NCBI GenBank assembly: GCA_025362535.1
Contig: JANYGE010000198.1
Span: 1 to 5,958, forward strand
Source: Hyphomicrobiales bacterium
Lineage (GTDB): Bacteria > Pseudomonadota > Alphaproteobacteria > Rhizobiales > Aestuariivirgaceae
DNA: 5,958 nucleotides
Reading direction: 5' to 3'
Made by a program: the position numbers and the translations under genes. Of this stretch, positions 1 to 5,958 are shown one piece after another. A model generated the notes under the pieces. The model made no database searches. It saw only the letters and a list, made by a program, of their open reading frames with translations, and was not told the DNA's origin. How positions within the stretch are numbered: position 1 is the first letter of the stretch; every line of letters begins with the position of its first letter.

Positions 1-92
1 TTTTCGGTGCCATCGTAAAACCCTTGAGTCTTGTCCGCGCCAGCGGCATCGGAATTATGGTGTTGGGTGTGCTGATCATCCAGAAGGCTTGA
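1..92 (+). CDS. C-terminal fragment of a small membrane protein, possibly SMR-family efflux protein (5' end outside window)
   Basis: An open frame enters from the left edge (first complete codon at position 3) and ends at TGA 90-92, giving 29 visible residues. The fragment has a short polar stretch (VKPLSLVRASG) followed by one hydrophobic helix (IGIMVLGVLII) and a short QKA tail. This order, a P-L-S-L-x-R loop followed by a final helix with a GVLII-like end right at the C-terminus, resembles the last transmembrane segment of small multidrug resistance (EmrE/SugE-type) proteins of about 105-110 aa, which export cationic drugs with proton antiport. A DMT/EamA-type transporter would end in a similar way and cannot be excluded. 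The next gene on the same strand starts 83 nt downstream. The identification rests on a short piece only. Confidence 0.5.
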   Translation, partial: FGAIVKPLSLVRASGIGIMVLGVLIIQKA

Positions 93-102
93 GACCCTGT
101 CT

Positions 103-121
103 GGAATAGCCCACAGAGAAC
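103..121 (+). repeat. Imperfect direct repeat, left copy
   Basis: The 19-mer ggaatagcccacagagaac matches positions 994-1012 at 17 of 19 bases, with the first 11 bases identical. It lies 11 nt after the stop codon of the left-edge gene and before the methyltransferase. Both copies are also followed by a gtctggc heptamer (139-145 and 1024-1030). The copy overlaps a weak possible hairpin at 97-116 (CTGT-GG / CC-ACAG with an internal loop). Confidence 0.55.
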
Positions 122-162
122 GATTGTGTTATGAGCTAGTCTGGCGAGCAACCAAACCGACT

Positions 163-166
163 GAGG
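163..166 (+). promoter_or_regulatory. Ribosome binding site that selects the methyltransferase start
   Basis: GAGG lies directly against the first in-frame ATG (167) but 9 nt before the second in-frame ATG (176). The spacing to the second is normal for a Shine-Dalgarno site, whereas the spacing to the first is zero, so translation should begin at 176. Confidence 0.6.
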
Positions 167-175
167 ATGATAGCA

Positions 176-988
176 ATGTTGGAAACCGACAAGGTCTTTG
201 CGGGCTCAATTCCAGAAAACTACGACCGCTATATGGTGCCATTGATTTTTTCGCCCTTCGCTACAGATCTTGCGCAACGCGCAGCGTCTCTAGCGCCAAA
301 CGCCGTTTTGGAAATCGCCGCTGGCACCGGAGTTGTCACGCGCGCATTGGCACCAAAACTGTCCCCCACTGCTAGCTTTATGGTAACCGATCTCAACCAG
401 CCGATGCTCGACTATGCCGCCACACAACAAGCTCCCGACAGCCGCATCACGTGGCGTCAGGCAGATGCTATGGCGCTGCCCTTCGAAGACGCGAGTTTTG
501 ATCTCGTGTGTTGCCAGTTCGGTGCGATGTTCTTTCCCGACCGCACAACTGCCTACCGCGAAGCAAGGCGCGTGCTGAAGCCTGGAGGACATTTTTTGTT
601 TAATGTGTGGGACCGCATCGAGGAGAATATCTTTGCCAATGATGTAACGAATGCCCTCGTAAAGATTTTTCCAAACGATCCACCACGCTTTCTGGCCCGC
701 ACGCCGCATGGCTACCATGATACGGCGTTGATCCACAGTGAGCTGGAGAATGCAGGATTCTCGCGTGTGACAATCGAGACAAGAGCCGAACAAAGCAGAG
801 CATCCTCACCGCGCATTGTAGCCATTGCCTATTGTCAGGGCACTCCGCTTCGCAAGGAAATCGAAGCCAGAGACGCCAGCAAACTGGATGCCGCAACCGA
901 CTGCGCCGCAACAGCGCTTGCCGAAAAACACGGCACTGGCGAAGTCGCCGCCAAAATTCAGGCTCACGTCATTATGGCTGTGGCCTAG
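176..988 (+). CDS. Class I SAM-dependent methyltransferase (UbiE-like, Methyltransf_11/25 type)
   Basis: A 270-aa soluble protein with the standard Rossmann-type SAM fold. Motif I is at residues 44-58 (VLEIAAGTGVVTRAL, glycine-rich SAM-binding loop). The acidic post-I position is D72 (TDLNQPML). The AD and FD acidic positions of the adenine-binding and strand-4 region are at about 96-120 (ADAMALPFEDASFDLV, then QFGAMFF), and motif III is at 134-145 (LKPGGHFLFNVW). The C-terminal part (about 150-270) is a helical substrate-side region ending in IQAHVI. It resembles quinone C-methyltransferase relatives, but no quinone-biosynthesis genes are adjacent, so the acceptor is unknown. An ATG at 167 would add three residues but lacks a usable ribosome site. 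The gene stands alone between a same-strand transporter fragment and a convergent operon, and is bracketed by an imperfect direct repeat. Confidence 0.9.
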   Translation: MLETDKVFAGSIPENYDRYMVPLIFSPFATDLAQRAASLAPNAVLEIAAGTGVVTRALAPKLSPTASFMVTDLNQPMLDYAATQQAPDSRITWRQADAMALPFEDASFDLVCCQFGAMFFPDRTTAYREARRVLKPGGHFLFNVWDRIEENIFANDVTNALVKIFPNDPPRFLARTPHGYHDTALIHSELENAGFSRVTIETRAEQSRASSPRIVAIAYCQGTPLRKEIEARDASKLDAATDCAATALAEKHGTGEVAAKIQAHVIMAVA

Positions 989-993
989 GTTTC

Positions 994-1012
994 GGAATAG
1001 CCCAGAGAGAGC
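994..1012 (+). repeat. Imperfect direct repeat, right copy
   Basis: The 19-mer ggaatagcccagagagagc begins 5 nt after the methyltransferase stop codon and matches 103-121 at 17 of 19 bases in the same orientation, 891 bp away. The intervening unit contains the whole methyltransferase gene and little else. Confidence 0.55.
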
Positions 1013-1046
1013 CGGAAGACTGCGTCTGGCTTATAGTTGCAATTTT
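1010..1046 (+). terminator. Possible terminator hairpin between convergent genes
   Basis: AGCC (1010-1013) and AGAC (1017-1020) can pair with GTCT (1024-1027) and GGCT (1028-1031) around a TGC loop, with a GGA bulge on the left arm. A modestly T-rich stretch follows, ending in ATTTT at 1042-1046. It lies just after the methyltransferase stop and before the stop of the convergent monooxygenase. The stem is short and bulged and the T run is not immediately adjacent, so this is only a candidate. Confidence 0.3.
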
Positions 1047-1047
1047 A

Positions 1048-2367
1048 CTATCCATTTGAGACCAGGTTTTCGCGCAGGGTCTTGCCCGGATAGGCGGTCC
1101 GATAGCGGTTCCGCCGCTGCAGCTCCGGCACGACCAGATCAACAAACTCCTCGAAGCAGCCCGGCGTATAGGTGGCGGCGAGCATGAAGCCATCAGCACC
1201 GCCCTCTTCCATAAAGAGCTCGAGCTTATCAGCAATGTCAGAAGCCGTTCCAACCAGCACAGGCATACCCATGCCTTGAGCATAGATCAAAGCAGCTTCT
1301 CGAATGCTAACGGGGGCTCCATCCCGCGCATAGAGTATAGATTCAAACAGACCCTGAATGCCGGGGACTTCGATATTCTGGATTTTCTCCTCAAGATTAT
1401 ATTTTGAAAAATCGAGGCCAAAATGTCCTGACATCCAGGCGAGAGCACCCTCAGGCGGAATGCAACTCTGAATTCTCTCATATTTGGCTTGGGCCTCTGA
1501 CCGCGTTTCAGCCACGACAGTTTGCACGCCATAAATAAGCTTCACGCTGCCCAGCTTGCGGTTGAATTTTGTCTTCAACCGGCTGTTCAGGTCATCGCTA
1601 TATTGACGCATGCGCGCAATTGTTGGATGGACAGCGAAAATGGCTTCAGCATGTTTTGCCGCAAAATCACGCCCTCGTTCCGACGAACCCGCCTGCCATA
1701 AGACCGGCTGGCCCTGTGGAGATGGTGCCACAAAATGGCGTCCCTTGCAGCGAAAGTATTCACCCTGATGATTGACCTCATGGACCTTTGACGGATCGGC
1801 ATAGATGCCGCTCGCCTTGTCAGCGACAATTGCCCCGTCCTCCCACGAATTCCACAGCTTGTAGCAAAGTTCCATATATTCTTCGAGCCGACCGTAACGA
1901 TCAGCACGCTCGGTCATTTCCGCGCCATAGGCATCCCACTCGCTCTTTGAGTAAGAACTGACGATATTCCAGGCCACACGACCTTCAGACAAGTGGTCGA
2001 GACTGCTCAAGCGGCGGCACATTGAATAAGGGTGTTCAAAGGCCGTCGATAGTGTCACCCCCACACCAAGATTCTTGGTAGCCCCAGTGATGATCGGAGC
2101 AATGGTAGAAGGCTCATGTGTCGGGCATTGCACGGCATATTTGACGATTGGGTCTGAATTGCCACCATGTGTATTATATGGCGCAAGCTCGTCAGCAATA
2201 AACATCGCATCGAATAGCCCGCGTTCCATGACCCGCGCCATGTGTTGCCAATATTCCGGGCGCGCGTAGTTCCAGTTGACCTTGTCTTTGGGGTGACGCC
2301 ACATTCCAGTGGCGTGGCTGTTCACCCCATGTTGGATGAAGCCGAGTAGATGAGCCTTCTTCGTCAA
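1048..2367 (-). CDS. LLM-class FMN-dependent monooxygenase, NtaA/SnaA/DszA family
   Basis: A 439-aa flavin-dependent oxygenase with a bacterial-luciferase-like TIM barrel. Such enzymes use FMNH2 from a separate reductase plus O2 to cleave C-N or C-S bonds in compounds such as nitrilotriacetate, EDTA or dibenzothiophene sulfone. Family landmarks are visible: the N-terminal strand KAHLLGFIQHG (4-14), LFDAMFIADE (51-60), SLDHLSEGRVAWNIVSS (122-138, including the conserved WN of the flavin site), QAGSSERGRDFAAKHAEAIF (225-244), and the C-terminal VPELQRRNRYRTAYPGKTLR (413-432). Length is typical (about 430-460). The start is TTG at 2367, 8 nt after AGGAG. An in-frame ATG at 2493 would add 42 unrelated residues that overlap the upstream gene and is not believed. 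It is last in an apparent operon behind a symporter and a small membrane protein; the flavin reductase at 4393-4914 is the obvious partner. The substrate is unknown. Confidence 0.93.
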   Translation of the reverse strand: MTKKAHLLGFIQHGVNSHATGMWRHPKDKVNWNYARPEYWQHMARVMERGLFDAMFIADELAPYNTHGGNSDPIVKYAVQCPTHEPSTIAPIITGATKNLGVGVTLSTAFEHPYSMCRRLSSLDHLSEGRVAWNIVSSYSKSEWDAYGAEMTERADRYGRLEEYMELCYKLWNSWEDGAIVADKASGIYADPSKVHEVNHQGEYFRCKGRHFVAPSPQGQPVLWQAGSSERGRDFAAKHAEAIFAVHPTIARMRQYSDDLNSRLKTKFNRKLGSVKLIYGVQTVVAETRSEAQAKYERIQSCIPPEGALAWMSGHFGLDFSKYNLEEKIQNIEVPGIQGLFESILYARDGAPVSIREAALIYAQGMGMPVLVGTASDIADKLELFMEEGGADGFMLAATYTPGCFEEFVDLVVPELQRRNRYRTAYPGKTLRENLVSNG

Positions 2368-2375
2368 AATAATTA

Positions 2376-2380
2376 CTCCT
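2376..2380 (-). promoter_or_regulatory. Shine-Dalgarno site that selects the TTG start of the monooxygenase
   Basis: On the minus strand AGGAG occupies 2380-2376 and is followed by 8 nt and then TTG ACG AAG AAG. It lies in the 19-nt gap after the stop codon of the small membrane protein gene, and it is the only strong ribosome site near the point where homology to the family begins. Confidence 0.75.
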
Positions 2381-2386
2381 ATAGGC

Positions 2387-2692
2387 TCAGCGAGCCGATG
2401 TTCCCTTGTCGAGGAAAAATGCAACGCCATTTGCCGCCGCTGTGAGCACCACCAGGAATGGCCCGAAATAGATAGCAGCCGGATAGAAACCAATCAGCGT
2501 GATGATGGCAGCTGAGGCCACCACAGCGAAGATCACGCTGGGCCAACGGTCACTGGCATCATAGCCCGCCTCCTGAGACGCGACATTGTCACGTTCGGTG
2601 ATGCTTTGCCGAAGCCCGCGATAGAAACCGGCCACGAAGATGGCCGTCGCAATCAGCCCTAGAATGATGATCGTAATTGAAACACTTGACAT
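2387..2692 (-). CDS. Small membrane protein of unknown function, three predicted transmembrane segments
   Basis: A 101-aa protein with hydrophobic segments at about residues 5-25, 50-69 and 71-93, the last two joined by a tight turn near Y70-P71. A hydrophilic, charged linker (about 26-49, RGLRQSITERDNVASQEAGY) separates the first from the second, and a short KGTSAR tail ends the protein. I do not recognise a named family. The start is well supported: ATG at 2692 with AGGAG 8 nt upstream. It lies 24 nt after the symporter and 19 nt before the monooxygenase, so it should be co-transcribed with both. By analogy with small accessory membrane proteins encoded beside some SSS transporters (the DUF485 and DUF4212 types), it may be a transporter subunit or stability factor, but this is inferred from position only. 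Confidence 0.85.
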   Translation of the reverse strand: MSSVSITIIILGLIATAIFVAGFYRGLRQSITERDNVASQEAGYDASDRWPSVIFAVVASAAIITLIGFYPAAIYFGPFLVVLTAAANGVAFFLDKGTSAR

Positions 2693-2716
2693 AATGGATG
2701 CTCCTGTGAAGTTGGG

Positions 2717-4243
2717 TTATTCGGCGGCCTGATGCGCGGCATGGGGAACAGCGCGACCTTCGGGCTGGTTGCTTAGGTCACGGGCCTGCAAAAGGACCTT
2801 GGAGTCGAACCGCTGCGGGAATACCAAGGCGGCTATCAACACAGTCAGTCCACTGATCGCCAGGATTGACAGCGTGCCGATCAGCTCGCCGTAATAGGCT
2901 CGAATGGTCATGCCGAAGACGATGGCCAAGACTATACCACCGACGAAACCAATGGTGTTTGTCCGGGGCCAGATGATGGCGAGCGAGAGTGGCAGCAAGA
3001 CTGCTGTCTTCAGCGCATAGGTTGTCAATACAAGTGTCGTGAAGTCTGCACCCGATAGAACAATGGCAAGAGCCACCACACCTCCAAGCAGTGTCGAAAT
3101 CTTGGTGATGATGAAGAGGCGGCGCTCCGAAATTGACGGTGCATAACGCTTGACGATGTCAATTGCGACCACTGAAGAAAGAGCAGCACTCGCCCCGTCA
3201 ATGGTTGAATAGCAGGCGGCAAGAATGACCAGCACATAGACCAGTACGATGGCAACAGGCAGGCCAATATGCGAGACCACATAGGGACCAATGGCCGCGA
3301 TGTCGCCACCAATGTCCGCTGGTGCGATGCCATAAGCGATGCCCACGAGACCAATCATGCCAAGCGCAATCGGAATCGGGTAGAACAAAGCACCTGCCCA
3401 AAGGAATGTACGGCTGACTTCTGATGACCGGATCGACCATACTTTTTGCCAGAACGTCTGGTCGGCAATAGTTGCCGCCAGCAAACCAAAGGCGAGCGTG
3501 ATACCAAAGCCTGCCGCTGCATCAGGCCGCAGAACAGAAAGATTGGCGGGGTTGGCCTTGCCGACAGCATCTAGAACTGCAGCTGCACCCCCTGGCACCT
3601 TGTCATAGATCAATACAACAATAATGCCGGCAGGCACCGTGATCATCAACGTGTTAATGGTGGCAGTGATAACACTGGTCCACAACCCACCAAAATAGGA
3701 ATAGGCCAGAACTGCGGCAATCCCAACCACAGCGGCCAGCGCCCAATTGATACCGAAGACCGATGAAATGACGATCGAGGTGCCCTTAAGATTGATCAAT
3801 ATCTCAAGAACAATGCCAAAGATCATCGTCAAAGTGACAATGGTTGAGGCCACTTGTGATTTGTTGAACCGGTAATTGATGAATTCCGAAATCGTGTAGC
3901 CATGCGGCATGCTCTTGCGCAGGATACGGGCAAAGGGAATGACAGCCATTACAGCCAATCCATTCGGAACCACGAACCAGAACAGGCCAGAAAGGCCCCA
4001 CTGATAGGTCATGGCCGAACTCATCAATACGGCCATGGCCCAAGTCCAGACGGCGATCACCGAACCGACGCCAAAACCAAAACCGACCTTGCGGCCGGAA
4101 ATAATGAAATCATGCGTGTTGCGAACAAGATATTGTCGCACAATGAAAGCGATCACAAGTGACACGAGGCCAAGGCCTATGAGCAGCGCAAAGCCCTGAA
4201 ATTGAGTTAGTCCAGGCGTTAAAGCCAAGGTTGATTTATCCAT
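2717..4243 (-). CDS. Sodium:solute symporter (SSS family), DUR3/urea-like branch suspected
   Basis: A 508-aa inner-membrane transporter with about 13 hydrophobic helices, expected to couple uptake of a small organic solute to the sodium gradient. Landmarks are the ISGRKVG loop after TM1 (48-54), AVWTWAMAVLMSSA (64-77), GYTISEFINYRF (115-126), YFGGLWTSVITATINTLMI (183-201), ADQTFWQKVWSIRS (260-273), and CYSTIDGASAALSSVVAIDI (344-363, the region that carries the serine/threonine pair of the second sodium site in this family). The tail (475-508) is polar. The VWTWA and WGLSGLFWF (82-90) segments recall urea/DUR3-like members, but substrate assignment within SSS from sequence is unreliable. ATG 4243 is preferred: GGTGGAG lies 3 nt before it. 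A GTG at 4252 (511 aa) falls inside that site. It is the first gene of the block ending in the monooxygenase and probably imports that enzyme's substrate. Confidence 0.93.
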   Translation of the reverse strand: MDKSTLALTPGLTQFQGFALLIGLGLVSLVIAFIVRQYLVRNTHDFIISGRKVGFGFGVGSVIAVWTWAMAVLMSSAMTYQWGLSGLFWFVVPNGLAVMAVIPFARILRKSMPHGYTISEFINYRFNKSQVASTIVTLTMIFGIVLEILINLKGTSIVISSVFGINWALAAVVGIAAVLAYSYFGGLWTSVITATINTLMITVPAGIIVVLIYDKVPGGAAAVLDAVGKANPANLSVLRPDAAAGFGITLAFGLLAATIADQTFWQKVWSIRSSEVSRTFLWAGALFYPIPIALGMIGLVGIAYGIAPADIGGDIAAIGPYVVSHIGLPVAIVLVYVLVILAACYSTIDGASAALSSVVAIDIVKRYAPSISERRLFIITKISTLLGGVVALAIVLSGADFTTLVLTTYALKTAVLLPLSLAIIWPRTNTIGFVGGIVLAIVFGMTIRAYYGELIGTLSILAISGLTVLIAALVFPQRFDSKVLLQARDLSNQPEGRAVPHAAHQAAE

Positions 4244-4253
4244 AATCTCCACC

Positions 4254-4392
4254 GTTTTGTTTTGATGGCAGCAGAAGACAGGGATGCGCAGTGACGCGGT
4301 AGTGAGAATTATTTAAAGCAGAAACAAATTAAACTGCGTTGAATACGCCGCAGCCGAAAAGGATAAGCCCCTGAAACGGAACCACAACATCT
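4254..4392. promoter_or_regulatory. Divergent intergenic region, symporter operon / flavin reductase, with a small inverted repeat
   Basis: This region separates the two divergent transcription units and must hold both promoters. It contains an AT-rich stretch (about 4306-4332) and an inverted repeat CTGCG (4334-4338) / CGCAG (4349-4353) with a 10-nt spacer, which could be an operator for a dimeric regulator. I could not identify convincing -35/-10 pairs on either strand. The flavin reductase side has no strong Shine-Dalgarno sequence; the nearest purine-rich piece is CGGA at 4377-4380, 12 nt before the ATG. Confidence 0.4.
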
Positions 4393-4914
4393 ATGAAGCT
4401 CAATTTATCGTTCAATCAAGAAGCAAAGCCAGAGCCCGGATTGAAAGACGCGATGCGACATTTGACTGGCGGCGTCTGTGTCATCACTGCGGGCCTCGCC
4501 TCGCGGCGCACAGGCCTTACAGTCACAACCGCCACATCCCTTTCAATGAACCCGGAAACCATGCTCATCCAGATCAACCGTGGCTCATCCAGCTACGCTA
4601 TCATTCAAGAATTTAGGCACTTCTGCGTCAATATCCTTGCCGATCATCATCTCCACATTGCTGAGAGATTCACTGGCAAAGACAATGTGCGTGGTATCGA
4701 ACGATATGTCGGGGCCACATGGTCAAGCTTGACCACAGGGGCGCTGGCTCTCGACGGTGCCATTGCCAATATTGATTGCCACGTGGAGGAAATTCTTGAG
4801 CGGCACAGTCATGCAATCATTCTGGGCCGGGTGGTAGATGTGAGGTTAAGCGATATAGAAGCCAATCAACTTGTCTATCTGCGTGGAAAATACAGCAGCT
4901 ACCGCCAGAACTAG
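4393..4914 (+). CDS. Flavin reductase (NAD(P)H:FMN oxidoreductase, HpaC/NtaB-like flavin_reduct domain)
   Basis: A 173-aa cytoplasmic protein of typical length for the short-chain flavin reductases that supply free FMNH2 to two-component monooxygenases. The whole protein is the split-barrel FMN-binding domain. Visible landmarks are AMRHLTGGVCVITAG (20-34), GLTVTTATSLSMNPETMLIQ (41-60) with the following INRGSSSY (61-68), FCVNILADHH (77-86), AERFTGKD (90-97), GALALDGAIANIDCHVEEIL (116-135), and GRVVDVR (145-151) before the closing strand VYLRGKY. The first in-frame ATG after an in-frame stop (TGA 4372-4374) is 4393, which leaves a normal short N-terminal extension; the ribosome site is weak. 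It is divergent from the symporter-monooxygenase operon and is the natural reductase for that monooxygenase. Which nicotinamide cofactor it prefers cannot be read from sequence. Confidence 0.92.
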   Translation: MKLNLSFNQEAKPEPGLKDAMRHLTGGVCVITAGLASRRTGLTVTTATSLSMNPETMLIQINRGSSSYAIIQEFRHFCVNILADHHLHIAERFTGKDNVRGIERYVGATWSSLTTGALALDGAIANIDCHVEEILERHSHAIILGRVVDVRLSDIEANQLVYLRGKYSSYRQN

Positions 4915-4944
4915 GCCACTCCTGAACTTCATCTGTTGGTGGCC
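4914..4944. terminator. Candidate shared hairpin between convergent genes
   Basis: GGCCAC (4914-4919, starting on the last base of the flavin reductase stop codon) is a perfect inverted match to GTGGCC (4939-4944), with a 19-nt spacer. It fills the 39-nt gap between the two convergent stop codons. The loop is long and no T run follows on either strand, so an intrinsic terminator is possible but weakly supported. Confidence 0.25.
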
Positions 4945-4953
4945 GCAGTAATG

Positions 4954-5958
4954 TCAATCCACATCCATCGGGAACAAAAACCTAACTTCTGAACCAGGCG
5001 ACCTTCGATTGAAAGCCAATGTTGTCTGGAGTTGCTTTGCGAAGGCCTGGATAATTCTCATCCCCAATCCACGAGATTTTTGAGGATCAAATTCATCGGG
5101 AAAGCCCGCACCTTCATCGCGAACAATGATCAGGATATTTTTCTCTCCCTCTCGGCTTATGTTCACCCATATTTTACCGCCTGTGCCAGCGGGATAAGCG
5201 TATTTTGCAGAGTTGGTGACCAATTCGACGATGATAAGTGCAATCGAAATCGCGTTATCAACTTTAATATCAATGCCCCGCTGAGCCTCGACCAGCACGG
5301 TACAGTGAACAACTGACGAGTCCATATCTTGGCAGACCTCTTCGATATAAGCGCCAAGATCCATACTTTCGATATAATTGTTTCGGTATAACCGCTCATG
5401 GGCGCGGGCAATTGCACTTACCCGTCGCGCCGTTTCCTCAAACTGATCGGCAGTTTCTTGATTGGCACTGCGCCCTTGCATTTGCAGTAAGCTCACCACA
5501 ATAGCGAGGCTGTTTTTTACGCGATGGTTCATTTCCTTCACGAGGAACTGCTGGCGGGCCAGCGCAGCTTTGAGATGGCGCTCGTTGCGCTCACGCTCTA
5601 TGGCCATTCCAAGCACGTTTGCAGCGCCTTGCAGGAATGCCAAGTCGTGCTGAACAAATTCGAAGTCAGATTTACTGTCAACTTCGAGAACGCCAAAGGG
5701 TTTGCCATCACCCTGCAAGATGACGTTCATTGCTCTGCGTATCCCATGTTGGGCGAGCAGGTCGGGAGTGCTGAAACGTTGTTCATTTTCAAGATGATTT
5801 GAGATGACCGCTTTACCCGTTCTAAGAGCAAATCCTGCAGGTGACGCCAAATCTGCCCCTACGCTTGCCACTCCAACAATGCCCTTGTCCCAGCCAATAC
5901 CTGCCACGACCTGCAATCGATTTTCATCCGGGACATAACGCAGAACTTTACAAAATTG
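4954..5958 (-). CDS. GAF-domain sensor histidine kinase, HisKA_2 / HWE-related class (5' end outside window)
   Basis: The frame stays open to the right edge, so the N-terminus is missing; 334 residues are visible and a TTG at 5916 is internal, not a start. A GAF sensor domain covers roughly the first 120 visible residues (GIGWDKGIVGVASVG, HLENEQRFSTPDLLAQHGIR, then PFGVLEVDS). A short helix leads to the phosphoacceptor box KEMNHRVKNSLAIVVSLLQM; its histidine is codon 5526-5524. The ATPase domain has the N box VELVTNSAKYAY (asparagine at 5214-5212), the G1 box RDEGAGFPDEF and the G2 box GLGMRII, all intact, so it should be active. The HRVKN-type box is that of HisKA_2/HWE kinases, common in alphaproteobacteria for general stress, light or redox signalling. 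No membrane segment is visible. It is convergent with the flavin reductase; no response regulator is in the window. Confidence 0.9.
   Translation of the reverse strand, partial: QFCKVLRYVPDENRLQVVAGIGWDKGIVGVASVGADLASPAGFALRTGKAVISNHLENEQRFSTPDLLAQHGIRRAMNVILQGDGKPFGVLEVDSKSDFEFVQHDLAFLQGAANVLGMAIERERNERHLKAALARQQFLVKEMNHRVKNSLAIVVSLLQMQGRSANQETADQFEETARRVSAIARAHERLYRNNYIESMDLGAYIEEVCQDMDSSVVHCTVLVEAQRGIDIKVDNAISIALIIVELVTNSAKYAYPAGTGGKIWVNISREGEKNILIIVRDEGAGFPDEFDPQKSRGLGMRIIQAFAKQLQTTLAFNRRSPGSEVRFLFPMDVD

Noticed and set aside
97..116. Hairpin CTGT-GG / CC-ACAG after the left-edge gene as a terminator
   Set aside because: The stem is short with an internal loop and no T run follows.
290..793. 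167-codon open frame on the minus strand opposite the methyltransferase
   Set aside because: It lies entirely within a gene with clear SAM-methyltransferase motifs on the other strand, and its translation is cysteine- and arginine-rich without recognisable domain structure; it is a shadow frame.
4250..4252. GTG start for the symporter, giving 511 aa
   Set aside because: This codon is part of the GGTGGAG ribosome-binding sequence of the ATG at 4243, and no ribosome site is seen upstream of it.
4291..4315. gtgacg and tattta as a -35/-10 promoter pair for the flavin reductase
   Set aside because: The spacing is only 13 nt and both hexamers match the consensus poorly.
5524..5802. 92-codon plus-strand open frame opposite the histidine kinase
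   Set aside because: The kinase motifs on the minus strand account for this DNA, and the plus-strand product shows no family features.
4954..5916. Reading the kinase as a complete 320-aa gene starting at TTG 5916
   Set aside because: The frame is open through to 5958 and the upstream codons (…VLRYVPDENR) continue the GAF domain naturally, so the true start lies outside the window.

Overview
The window looks like ordinary chromosomal or accessory DNA from an alphaproteobacterium, probably of the Hyphomicrobiales (rhizobia/Brucella-Ochrobactrum type). This rests on moderate GC, an UbiE-like methyltransferase of a type I associate with that group, and a GAF plus HisKA_2-type soluble histidine kinase. 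The assignment is by recognition only; there is no rRNA or marker gene to confirm it. Coding density is high and no tRNA, IS element, CRISPR array or phage gene was seen.

Layout. Positions 1-92 (+) hold the C-terminal end of a small membrane protein resembling the last helix of an SMR-type efflux protein. A class I SAM-dependent methyltransferase follows at 176-988 (+). An imperfect 19-bp direct repeat (17/19 identical) lies on either side of it. Convergent to it is a minus-strand gene block, read from right to left: an SSS-family sodium:solute symporter (4243-2717), a 101-aa protein with three predicted membrane segments (2692-2387), and an FMN-dependent LLM-class monooxygenase of the NtaA/SnaA/DszA type (2367-1048, TTG start). 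The gaps are only 24 and 19 nt, so this is very likely one operon. Divergent from the symporter is a flavin reductase (4393-4914, +). A convergent GAF/HisKA_2 histidine kinase (4954 to the right edge, -) is cut by the window end.

How the genes fit together. Monooxygenases of this family need reduced FMN made by a separate short-chain flavin reductase, and both halves are present, one on each side of a 149-bp divergent intergenic region. With the symporter as uptake system, the block from 1048 to 4914 reads as a self-contained catabolic cassette: import of a small organic solute, then oxygenolytic cleavage (typically of a C-N or C-S bond in this family). The substrate cannot be told from sequence. 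The 101-aa membrane protein between transporter and monooxygenase is the least explained part. No dedicated transcription regulator is in the window; the histidine kinase is a neighbour with no demonstrated link. I did not find evidence of a wholly new type of system; the cassette and its small membrane protein are the parts most worth a closer look.
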